Below, one piece after another: positions 1 to 6,307 of a stretch of 12,264 nt of DNA. Numbering within the stretch: the first letter of the stretch is position 1; each line of letters opens with the position of its first letter. The stretch comes from an uncultured Eggerthellaceae bacterium (GTDB lineage Bacteria > Actinomycetota > Coriobacteriia > Coriobacteriales > Eggerthellaceae). A program made the translations under genes and the position numbers. The notes beneath the pieces are model-generated. The model made no database searches. It worked only from the letters and a program-made list of their open reading frames with translations, and was not told the DNA's origin. The stretch is taken from the NCBI GenBank assembly GCA_946626265.1, contig CAMOUE010000049.1, positions 1 through 12,264 on the forward strand, read 5' to 3'.

Positions 1-2
1 TC

Positions 3-1049
3 GATTCGTGGGAGACGCCCTACGAGCTCGTTTCGAAGATGAGGGCGAGCATCGCCGTGCTCGGGCCCCTCGTCGGCCGCTTCGGGCGGGCGCGCGTGGC
101 GATGCCGGGCGGCTGCCAGATCGGCGCGCGCAAGATCGACATGCACTTGCGCGGGCTCGAGTCGCTTGGCGTCGAGTTCACCATAGACCACGGGTACCTG
201 CGCGCAGAAACGCCCAACGGGCTTCGCGGGGCCAAGGTCGTGTTGGACTTCCCGAGCGTCGGCGCCACGGAGAACATGATCATGGCCGCGGTCGTCGCAA
301 AGGGCGAGACGGTGATAGACAACGCCGCGCGCGAGCCCGAGATCGTGGATTTGTGCAACATGCTCGTCGAAATGGGCGCGCATATCGAAGGCGCCGGCTC
401 CATGTCCATCCGCATCGAGGGCGTCCCCCTCGAGAGCATCCACCCGTGCGACCACACGACGGTCGGAGACCGCATCGAGGCGGGCACGTTCCTCGTCGGC
501 GGCGCGCTGTCGGGCGGTCCGCTGACGGTCCACGGCATCGATCCGTCGTACCTGCATATGGCCATGGTCAAGCTCGTCGACATGGGATGCACGGTCGAGA
601 CGGGGCAGGACAGCATCACGGTTTCCCGCGACGGGGAGCTCAAGCCCGTCGACATCCAGACGCTGCCGCATCCCGGGTTTCCCACCGACTTGCAAGCGCA
701 GTTCATGCTGCTGGCCGCATGCGCCAACGGCACGTCGGTCATCACGGAGAACGTGTTCGAGAACAGGTTCATGTTCGCGGCCGAGATCGCGCGCATGGGC
801 GCCGAGGTCGTCATCGAGGACCATCATTCGCTCGTTCGGGGCGGACGCCCGCTGCAGGGCGCCGACGTCGAATCGACCGACCTGAGGGCCGGCGCAGCGC
901 TCGTGCTCGCGGGGATCATGGCCGAAGGCGAGACGCGCGTGCACAAGATCGACCACATCGACCGCGGGTACGAGGACTACGTCGGCAAGCTGACGGCACT
1001 CGGCGCGGACGTCAGGCGCGTGGGTCCCGAAACCGGGGGCCGCGCCTAA
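3..1049 (+). CDS. murA: UDP-N-acetylglucosamine 1-carboxyvinyltransferase MurA (5' end outside the window)
   Basis: MurA transfers enolpyruvate from PEP to UDP-GlcNAc, the first committed cytoplasmic step of peptidoglycan synthesis. The frame is open from base 3 and gives 348 visible residues; alignment by eye with E. coli MurA suggests about 77 residues lie upstream. The active-site loop reads PGGCQIGARKIDMH, with the catalytic Cys codon at 114-116 (E. coli Cys115). Other family signatures follow in order: VGATENMIMAA, NAAREPEIVD, DRIEAGTF, HPGFPTDLQAQFM, VFENRFMF, TDLRAGAALVLAG and HIDRGYEDYVGKL. Because the catalytic residue is Cys and not Asp, a fosfomycin-sensitive enzyme is expected from family knowledge; this was not tested. 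The gene ends in TAA two bases before the LCP gene, so the two are probably co-transcribed. An internal ATG at 39 is not the real start, because homology continues upstream of it. Confidence 0.97.
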   Translation, partial: DSWETPYELVSKMRASIAVLGPLVGRFGRARVAMPGGCQIGARKIDMHLRGLESLGVEFTIDHGYLRAETPNGLRGAKVVLDFPSVGATENMIMAAVVAKGETVIDNAAREPEIVDLCNMLVEMGAHIEGAGSMSIRIEGVPLESIHPCDHTTVGDRIEAGTFLVGGALSGGPLTVHGIDPSYLHMAMVKLVDMGCTVETGQDSITVSRDGELKPVDIQTLPHPGFPTDLQAQFMLLAACANGTSVITENVFENRFMFAAEIARMGAEVVIEDHHSLVRGGRPLQGADVESTDLRAGAALVLAGIMAEGETRVHKIDHIDRGYEDYVGKLTALGADVRRVGPETGGRA

Positions 1050-1051
1050 CC

Positions 1052-2560
1052 ATGTGCCCGCAGAAGAGGACATACACGACGAGGCAGGCGAAGCGCACGT
1101 CGAGGCAAATGCGCGAAGGCGCCGTCGGGACGCACGTGAACCAGGGCGCGCATGCTCAGGGCGCCCCGAAGAACGCGAGCTCGATCGCCTTTTCGAACAA
1201 GAGGGGGCGCGATCGCGCGCGCAAGGGCGAAGTGAGCAACCTCATGCCGCGCACGACGTCGAGCGAGAGCGACCGCGTGTACCAGCGGCGCACGAGGCAG
1301 CGCCATCGTGCCGTGAAAAGGCAGCGGAGGATAAGCTTCAGGCGCATTCTGATCGGCGTGGTCATCGCAGCGGTTCTCGTGGCGATCGCGTTGTTCGCAG
1401 GCACGCTCGCCTTCAGGGGCACGGTGGGCTCATCGTTCGCCCTGCGCGATTCCGACGCTTCCCAGGCGCTCGTCGCCGCAAAGGACGGGCAGCCGTCCTA
1501 CACGCTCATCGCCACAGACCTGGGATCCGTTGCCGCATCGCTCGACGAGGTCGGTCCCGACGTCATACTGCTCGTGCGGGCGGACGAGGCGTCGGGCAAG
1601 GTCGCGCTCGTCGAGATCCCGCAGACGTTGCAGGTCTCGCTCGGCGATACCGGCACCCACAACCTGTCCGAGGCGGCAAGCGACGCCGTGCTCATCGACG
1701 CGGTCTCGAAGCTCGCGAACGTGTCGATTTCGCATTACGTCAAGCTCGGTGAACAGGATCTCGTCAATCTCGTCGACGCGCTCGGAGGCGTCGAAGTCGA
1801 GCTGTCGCAGGTGGTCGACGACCCGCGCGCGGGAGACGTGTACCTGCCGATCGGCACGCACACGCTCAACGGCCACAGCGCGCTCACGTACCTGAGGACG
1901 CAGAACCTCAAGCAGGGCTCACAAGACCAAAGGGACAACCAGCTCGATTTCGCCGCACGTCTCATCGCGGCACTCTTCTCGGCCGAGAATGGCGGCTTCG
2001 ATTCTCGCATCGAGGCGGTGGGCCCCTGTCTGCAGACGGACTACTCGCTCGCCGACCTCACGGCGTTGTCGAAATGGGTATCGGCGGTTCCCGCATCGTC
2101 CATGACGAAAGCGCGCACGCCGGGATACACGACCGCGACGTCCGGCGTCGTGGAGACGGAGAAACCGTACTTCGTCGCGACGGCGGACGGCGTCAAGGGC
2201 GTCGTCGAGGCGCTCGAGGAGGGACGCGACCCATCGGCCGACGCGACGGCGGACGCCGGCGCGGTCAGCCCGTCGAGCTTCACCATCGAGGTCCAGAACG
2301 GCACGGAGATCGCAGGCGCCGCGCAGGTGACCGGCGACTTGCTCACGAGCAAGGGCTTTACGGTCAAGAACGTCGGCAATGCCGAGCAGCAGATATACGA
2401 CGAGACGCTCGTCGTGTACAAGGGCGATGAGGGCGAGGCACGCGCCAAGGCCGTCATCGAGGCGCTCGGAAACGGGCGGGCCGTGTCGGCCGGGTACTAC
2501 TACGATTTCAAGACGGACATACTCGTGATCCTCGGCGCAGACTTCAAACCCACGACGTAA
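1052..2560 (+). CDS. LytR-CpsA-Psr (LCP) family membrane protein with C-terminal LytR_C domain
   Basis: LCP proteins attach undecaprenyl-linked glycopolymers to the cell wall outside the membrane. The 502-residue protein has a very basic N-terminal cytoplasmic stretch (residues 1-98), one transmembrane helix (about 99-121), an LCP domain (about 150-310), and a LytR_C domain from about residue 410 (TIEVQNGTEIAGAAQVTGDL). Recognisable LCP landmarks are VNLVDALGGVEVEL, the LNGHSALTYLRTQ motif and DQRDNQ. Key residues are degenerate. The usual R-S-D-T-M is G-P-D-V-I (Asp170 kept, Arg lost), the usual P-R-D-T is P190-Q-T-L, and the second Arg of YxRxR is Gln284. The start at 1052 is chosen because third positions stay G/C-rich from there and it lies 2 bases after murA. 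Alternatives are GTG 1232 and ATG 1244 (65th codon), either of which would shorten the basic tail. The specific polymer substrate is unknown. Confidence 0.88.
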   Translation: MCPQKRTYTTRQAKRTSRQMREGAVGTHVNQGAHAQGAPKNASSIAFSNKRGRDRARKGEVSNLMPRTTSSESDRVYQRRTRQRHRAVKRQRRISFRRILIGVVIAAVLVAIALFAGTLAFRGTVGSSFALRDSDASQALVAAKDGQPSYTLIATDLGSVAASLDEVGPDVILLVRADEASGKVALVEIPQTLQVSLGDTGTHNLSEAASDAVLIDAVSKLANVSISHYVKLGEQDLVNLVDALGGVEVELSQVVDDPRAGDVYLPIGTHTLNGHSALTYLRTQNLKQGSQDQRDNQLDFAARLIAALFSAENGGFDSRIEAVGPCLQTDYSLADLTALSKWVSAVPASSMTKARTPGYTTATSGVVETEKPYFVATADGVKGVVEALEEGRDPSADATADAGAVSPSSFTIEVQNGTEIAGAAQVTGDLLTSKGFTVKNVGNAEQQIYDETLVVYKGDEGEARAKAVIEALGNGRAVSAGYYYDFKTDILVILGADFKPTT

Positions 2561-2565
2561 GGGCC

Positions 2566-2594
2566 GTCTTCCCGCCGTGCGCCTATGGTAGAAT
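2566..2594 (+). promoter_or_regulatory. Probable sigma-70-type promoter for nfu (extended -10)
   Basis: An extended -10 element TGGTAGAAT lies at 2586-2594 (TG, one base, then TAGAAT, 5/6 to consensus). The hexamer 17 bases upstream (GTCTTC, 2566-2571) is a poor -35, as is common when the -10 is extended. Transcription would begin near 2601, about 30 bases before the nfu ATG. The promoter lies in the 70-base gap after the LCP gene, so nfu and the genes after it probably have their own start. Confidence 0.6.
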
Positions 2595-2630
2595 CTGGCT
2601 GTACGATACGAGAAGACGATAGGAGTAATC

Positions 2631-2870
2631 ATGGTAGACAAGAATGACGTCATGGCGGTACTCGACCTCATCCGCCCGAGCCTCATCGCCGACGGCGGCG
2701 ACGTCAAGCTCGTCGACGTGACCGACGACGGCAAGGTCGTCGTCGAGCTCACAGGCGCGTGCAAGGGTTGCCCGCTGTCCGAGATGACGCTCGCGAACGG
2801 CATCGAGCGCATCCTCAAGGAGCGCGTGCCCGGCGTGGAGGCGGTCGTTCCCGCCGAGTCGATGGCCTAG
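2631..2870 (+). CDS. NifU C-terminal-domain-like Fe-S cluster carrier (Nfu)
   Basis: This is a 79-residue single-domain Nfu protein. Members of the family hold a labile [4Fe-4S] cluster between two subunits and pass it to client enzymes in the cytoplasm. The sequence has the expected order: an N-terminal helix, LIADGGDVKLVDV, then TGACKGCPLSEMTL with the two cluster-ligand cysteines at residues 44 and 47 (CxxC), and a closing helix GIERILKERVPGVEAV. The length is normal for stand-alone Nfu proteins. The start is fixed by AGGAG at 2621-2625, five bases before the ATG. It is the first gene of a tight run with the zinc-ribbon gene and lgt. No SUF or ISC genes are visible, so its clients cannot be told from this window. 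Confidence 0.93.
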   Translation: MVDKNDVMAVLDLIRPSLIADGGDVKLVDVTDDGKVVVELTGACKGCPLSEMTLANGIERILKERVPGVEAVVPAESMA

Positions 2871-2885
2871 CGACGGTTGTGCCCC

Positions 2886-3107
2886 ATGGGCGACCTGCTC
2901 ACATGTCCCGAATGCCGCAAGGCGTGCATAGACTTCCACGATTACGAGTCCATGATCGTCGTTGCGCGGGACTTTGCGCTGTTCACGACGAGGTGCCCGG
3001 CTTGTGGCGCGCGCGTCTCGAGCATGCAGGCGATTCCGGAGGACATGCGCGAGGAGGTCCGATTCGCGGCCATCCAGGTCGGCGCGGGCATGGGGCGCGA
3101 ACTCTAA
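2886..3107 (+). CDS. Small four-cysteine zinc-ribbon protein of unknown function
   Basis: The gene encodes 73 residues. It carries two CPxC knuckles, Cys7-P-E-Cys10 and Cys37-P-A-Cys40 (followed by Gly), 27 residues apart. A further Cys sits at 14. This is the classic layout of a structural zinc ribbon, so metal binding is inferred. No transmembrane segment or signal peptide is seen, and I do not recognise a characterised family. It starts 15 bases after nfu and stops one base before the lgt ATG, so it is probably part of the same transcript and coupled to lgt translation. The ribosome-binding site is weak (GACGG at 2872-2876). A TTG at 2877 is an in-frame alternative start that would add three residues. 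Third-position G/C bias matches the neighbours, which supports it as a real gene. Confidence 0.72.
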   Translation: MGDLLTCPECRKACIDFHDYESMIVVARDFALFTTRCPACGARVSSMQAIPEDMREEVRFAAIQVGAGMGREL

Positions 3108-3108
3108 C

Positions 3109-3942
3109 ATGCTGAACGACATTTACCAAAACCTCGACCCGGTGGCGTTTGCCATCGGGCCGCTTGTTGTCAGGTGGTACGGGATCGCCTACGTTCTCGG
3201 CTTCCTGTTCGCCGCCTTGATAATGTCCCGATTGGCGAGGCGATGGAGAATAGACGTCGACGCCGATGCGCTGCTCACCATCATCTGCTGCGTCATCGTC
3301 GGAGTCATCGTCGGGGCGCGCCTCGGGTACTGCCTGTTCTACGGGAACGGCTACTACCTCGAGCATCCGCTCGACATACTCGCGTTCCAGCAGGGCGGAA
3401 TGAGCTTCCACGGAGGCCTCATCGGGGCGTTGCTCTCGGGTGTCGTCGCCTCGAGGCTCACGGGCATGCCGTATCTGACCCTTGCCGACCTCGGCGCCAT
3501 CGTGGCCCCGATCGGGCTGTTCCTCGGCCGCTGCGCGAATTTCGTGAACGGCGAGCTCTGGGGCGCTCCGACGGACCTGCCCTGGGGCGTCGTGTTCGGC
3601 GGTTCGGCCGGCATGATGCCACGCCATCCATCGCAGCTTTACGAAGCGCTGCTCGAGGGCGTGCTGCTGTTCATCGTGCTCTTCGCGCTGTCGAGGAAGG
3701 TCCCGCCCCGGCCGAGGGGGACGTTCATCGGCGTGTTCCTCACGGTGTACGGAATCGCGCGGTTCGCGATCGAGTTCGTGAGGCAGCCGGATGCGCAGCT
3801 GGGCTACCTTTACGGGGGCTGGCTCACCATGGGACAAGTCCTGTCTGCGCCTCTCGTGATCGCCGGCTTGGCGATCGTCGCGTTCGCAATTGCGAGAAAG
3901 CTTCCCCAGCAAGGGCTTCCCGCACGAGAGGGCGACGGATAG
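3109..3942 (+). CDS. lgt: Phosphatidylglycerol--prolipoprotein diacylglyceryl transferase Lgt
   Basis: Lgt moves a diacylglyceryl group from phosphatidylglycerol to the lipobox cysteine of prolipoproteins in the cytoplasmic membrane, the first step of lipoprotein maturation. The 277-residue protein is of usual length with about seven membrane segments. Conserved residues correspond to those shown to be important in E. coli Lgt: RWYG (Tyr24), GGMSFHGGLIGA (His101), and the signature GRCANFVNGELWG with Arg141, Asn144 and Asn147. RHPSQLYEA (from Arg172) and RFAIEFVRQPD (Arg218 to Asp228) follow. The start is ATG 3109, one base after the zinc-ribbon stop; upstream open frame shows no Lgt homology. 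The C-terminal tail (residues 263-277) is hydrophilic. A likely local substrate is the lipoprotein flavodoxin encoded at 6308-7060. Confidence 0.97.
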   Translation: MLNDIYQNLDPVAFAIGPLVVRWYGIAYVLGFLFAALIMSRLARRWRIDVDADALLTIICCVIVGVIVGARLGYCLFYGNGYYLEHPLDILAFQQGGMSFHGGLIGALLSGVVASRLTGMPYLTLADLGAIVAPIGLFLGRCANFVNGELWGAPTDLPWGVVFGGSAGMMPRHPSQLYEALLEGVLLFIVLFALSRKVPPRPRGTFIGVFLTVYGIARFAIEFVRQPDAQLGYLYGGWLTMGQVLSAPLVIAGLAIVAFAIARKLPQQGLPAREGDG

Positions 3943-3990
3943 CGCGACTAGCCGGCTTCCATCCGCATCAGAAAGTTAGGATCGATTGCC

Positions 3991-4896
3991 ATGGGTTTTT
4001 TCGACAATGCAACTGACATGCTGGACAAGGGCGTCGCCGCAGCCAAAGGCGCCGTGTCGTCGGTCGGCGGAGAGCAGCTCCCGTTCGTGCGGGGGCTGTG
4101 CCGCATGTGCCAAGACGGCTTCGAGTTCGGCTACCACGAGAAGAACGGGGGCAATGCGAGCCGATGGCTCACGCACGAGGAGGCCAACGCAGCGCGGACG
4201 TTCTTCTACGAGATGCCGAGCAGCTGGGTGAACATGGGCATCAGCGCGCCCCAGCTCGGGCGCGAGTACCTGCTCGTCACGGGCACGGGGAAGTACCTGC
4301 GGAACATGACGGCCGCTCCTGTGGAGAACGCGGGCATCGTCGAGCTGAGCCCCGACGGCGGTTCGTGGCGGCTCGTCTGGGGCCTGAAGGACGGCGGCAT
4401 GCCGACGAGCGAGCTCGCAGCCCATATCCTGGCGTATGCCGCATGCGCCTCCAAGCCGGGCGGGCCGGCGCGCGTGCTCTACCACGCCCACCCGACGGCG
4501 CTCGTGGCGCTCACGGCGCTCGTGCCCCCCGATGCGAGGGCGCTCACGCGCTTGGTGTGGTCGATGTCGACCGAGTCGGTCGTGGCCGTGCCGGGCGGCG
4601 TCGGCTACCTCGGCTCGATGGTTCCCGGATCGCAGGAGCTCGCCCGGGCGACTGCCGCCGAGCTCGCGAACCGCGCTGCATGCGTGTGGCAGCTCCATGG
4701 CGTGATGGCTCCCGGCGCCGACTTCGACGAGGCGTTCGGCATCGTGCAAACGCTCGACAAGGCCGCAGACGCGTATTTGCGCGCCCGTGCGGCGCAGGGC
4801 GGCAATCCGAACGTTCCCTTCACGCTCGACGACGGGGCGATCCGCGCGACGGCCGCGCGCTACGGGCTTCCGATTAGCGAAGAATTCCTCGGATAG
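3991..4896 (+). CDS. Class II aldolase, rhamnulose-1-phosphate aldolase (RhaD) type, with N-terminal helical extension
   Basis: RhaD cleaves L-rhamnulose 1-phosphate into dihydroxyacetone phosphate and L-lactaldehyde using zinc. The 301-residue protein aligns by eye along most of E. coli RhaD (274 aa): NGGN at 52-55, TGTGKYLRN, GIVELSPDG, LVWGLKDGGMPTSEL, HAHPTALVALT, STESVVAVPGGVG, MVPGSQELA and LHGVMAPGADFDEAFG. The catalytic Glu is Glu141, and the three zinc-binding His are 165, 167 and 236. All four sit at a constant +24 offset from E. coli residues 117, 141, 143 and 212. The first 30 or so residues (MGFFDNATDMLDKGVAAAKG and on) have no E. coli counterpart and form a plausible amphipathic helix. 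AGGAT at 3978-3982 gives a reasonable ribosome-binding site. No rhamnose isomerase or FGGY rhamnulokinase is adjacent, so exact substrate specificity is less certain than the fold. Confidence 0.9.
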   Translation: MGFFDNATDMLDKGVAAAKGAVSSVGGEQLPFVRGLCRMCQDGFEFGYHEKNGGNASRWLTHEEANAARTFFYEMPSSWVNMGISAPQLGREYLLVTGTGKYLRNMTAAPVENAGIVELSPDGGSWRLVWGLKDGGMPTSELAAHILAYAACASKPGGPARVLYHAHPTALVALTALVPPDARALTRLVWSMSTESVVAVPGGVGYLGSMVPGSQELARATAAELANRAACVWQLHGVMAPGADFDEAFGIVQTLDKAADAYLRARAAQGGNPNVPFTLDDGAIRATAARYGLPISEEFLG

Positions 4897-4975
4897 ACCG
4901 AGGAAATACGGCATGGACGCGCGCGAGTCGAGTACCATGTCACTAGGTATGAAACGTCCGTTGAAAGGCACCTTA

Positions 4976-5977
4976 ATGGATGAGAGCAAGCTTTATCTCG
5001 GAATCGATTACGGCGGCAACACCGTAAAGCTCGGTTTGATCGACTACTACGGGAACCTGTCGGGGAAGGCGAGCATCCCGACGGGCGACTTGACGAGCAA
5101 AGTTGCCTGCAGGGCGTTCGCGGCGGAAGTCGGAGAATTCGTGCACGGCATGGGCGTCTACACGTCCGAGCTCGGCGGAATAGGCCTGGCCGTCCCCGGC
5201 ATCAAGATGAAGGACGGCTTCATGACCCCGAACGTCAAGGCGGACTGGCCCTTGGTCCTCCAGAGTCTCGAGCGCACGTTCTACAAGGTCAACCTCACGA
5301 CCATCAACGACTCGAACGCGGCGGCGCTCGGCGAGATGTGGATGGGCGCCGGCGAGAACGCGCATACCGAGCTGTTCGTGACCATCGGCACGGGCATCGG
5401 CGCGGGCCTCATCGTCCAGGGCAGCGTCATCGAGGGAAGCCACGGGTCGGCTGGCGAGGTCGGCCATATCACCGTCGTTCCCGGGGGCAGGGAGTGCATG
5501 TGCGGACGCAAGGGATGCGTTGAGCGCTACGCATCGGCGCGGGGCATCGTGCAGACGTTTCGCGAGGCCGGCGAATCGGGCAAGTACGACACGGCCATGT
5601 TCTCGGAGCACGAGCCTCAGGGCGAATCGGACACGCTGGCCGTGTTCGAGGCGTACCGCGAGGGCGACCCGCGCGCCATCGAGGCCATCGACGTGATGTG
5701 CGACAAGCTCGGCTTCGCGTTGGCGCATGTCGCATGCGTCGTCGACCCGGACGTCATCATCCTCGGCGGCGGCGTCGCGAGCGGTGCCGACTGCTTCGTC
5801 GACAAGCTTCGCGATTCGTTCAAGTCGTACTGCTTCCCGTCCTGCTCCGCGACCGAGTTCAAGACCGCATCGCTCTCGAACGACGCGGGCATATACGGCG
5901 CGGCGCGTTACGCGATCATCTCCGCCCCGCGCGACAAGGCCCAGCGCGATTGGCTCGATCCGGACTTCGGGCTGTAA
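4976..5977 (+). CDS. ROK-family sugar kinase (glucokinase-like)
   Basis: This 333-residue cytoplasmic protein is an ATP-dependent sugar kinase of the ROK family. It has the N-terminal phosphate loop GIDYGGNTVKLG (Asp11), the catalytic-base motif INDSNAAALGE with Asp112, and the second phosphate segment VTIGTGIGAGLIVQG. The ROK zinc site follows: His164 in GEVGHITV and the CMCGRKGCVERYAS cluster with Cys174, Cys176 and Cys181. The length and intact zinc site, with no N-terminal winged helix, argue for a kinase and not a NagC/Xyl repressor type ROK protein. The sugar is not determinable; glucose is the family default. AAAGG at 4964-4968 places the start at ATG 4976. In-frame ATGs at 4937 and 4949 would add 13 or 9 residues but lack well-spaced sites. 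The gene follows the aldolase by 79 bases and ends at the 6001-6028 terminator. Confidence 0.92.
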   Translation: MDESKLYLGIDYGGNTVKLGLIDYYGNLSGKASIPTGDLTSKVACRAFAAEVGEFVHGMGVYTSELGGIGLAVPGIKMKDGFMTPNVKADWPLVLQSLERTFYKVNLTTINDSNAAALGEMWMGAGENAHTELFVTIGTGIGAGLIVQGSVIEGSHGSAGEVGHITVVPGGRECMCGRKGCVERYASARGIVQTFREAGESGKYDTAMFSEHEPQGESDTLAVFEAYREGDPRAIEAIDVMCDKLGFALAHVACVVDPDVIILGGGVASGADCFVDKLRDSFKSYCFPSCSATEFKTASLSNDAGIYGAARYAIISAPRDKAQRDWLDPDFGL

Positions 5978-6000
5978 GCCGCCCACGCATTGGAAAAGAC

Positions 6001-6028
6001 GAACGGCCGCCCGATGGGCGGCCGTTTT
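6001..6028 (+). terminator. Strong intrinsic terminator after the ROK kinase, possibly bidirectional
   Basis: An 11-base-pair perfect stem, AACGGCCGCCC (6002-6012) and GGGCGGCCGTT (6016-6026), has a GAT loop. TTTT runs over 6025-6028 on the plus strand. The opposite strand has an interrupted T-rich tail (CGTCTTTTCC), so the hairpin could also end transcripts of the small minus-strand gene at 6074-6199. Confidence 0.85.
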
Positions 6029-6073
6029 CGTGTACAGCGCCACCGAGTTTTAAGGCGCCGTATGAATTCGAAT

Positions 6074-6199
6074 CTACTGGAGTCCGATAAAGCCAAGGTT
6101 GCCGAGCAGGCTGAGCAGGCCGAGCACGACGATGACGGCCGCGATCGCTCCGACGATGGCGGCAATGATGGCGATGATAATGATGGGAGAGTCTTCCAT
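6074..6199 (-). CDS. Small hydrophobic membrane peptide (41 aa), unrecognised
   Basis: On the minus strand an ATG at 6199 opens a 41-residue frame ending in TAG. The peptide begins MEDSP, continues as an unbroken run of Ile, Ala, Val, Gly and Leu (about residues 6-33), and ends SLLGNLGFIGLQ. It is therefore essentially one transmembrane helix with a short acidic N-terminus and no basic C-terminus. Support for coding: roughly 80 % of its codons end in G or C, like the neighbouring genes; an AAAGAG ribosome-binding site lies six bases before this ATG; and it ends before a hairpin that can act as terminator in this direction. In-frame upstream ATGs at 6205 and 6214 would give 43 or 46 residues. 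I do not recognise a family. Possibilities are a small accessory membrane protein, a holin-like or type I toxin-like peptide, or a stress peptide; none is demonstrated. Confidence 0.6.
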   Translation of the reverse strand: MEDSPIIIIAIIAAIVGAIAAVIVVLGLLSLLGNLGFIGLQ

Positions 6200-6218
6200 G
6201 TGCATCTCTTTCATTCGG

Positions 6219-6238
6219 TACAATGCGTAACTACAATG
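6219..6238 (+). promoter_or_regulatory. Possible promoter or operator: two TACAATG direct repeats
   Basis: TACAATG occurs at 6219-6225 and again at 6232-6238, 13 bases apart start to start. Either TACAAT is a good -10 match on the plus strand for the flavodoxin gene at 6308. The better -35 candidate (TTTCAT, 6209-6214) fits the second copy with a 17-base spacer. The same segment is the upstream region of the minus-strand small peptide, so it may also be a shared control site. No transcript evidence is available. Confidence 0.35.
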
Positions 6239-6307
6239 TATGAATGATACGGCAATTCTTGAAAGTTTGAAACAGCCAAATGCGTTTTATCGGGGAAAGG
6301 TGACGTC

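Noticed and set aside
3976..6043. Long open frames on the minus strand opposite the aldolase and ROK kinase (over 330 codons each)
   Set aside because: Their products are rich in Arg, His, Ala and Asp with no domain signature, and they mirror well-identified plus-strand genes. GC-rich coding DNA leaves antisense frames open by composition.
5990..6247. Plus-strand Asp/Gly-rich frame between the ROK kinase and the flavodoxin gene
   Set aside because: It starts inside the terminator and is the mirror image of the hydrophobic minus-strand peptide; Asp/Gly runs arise from the complement of Ile/Val/Ala codons.
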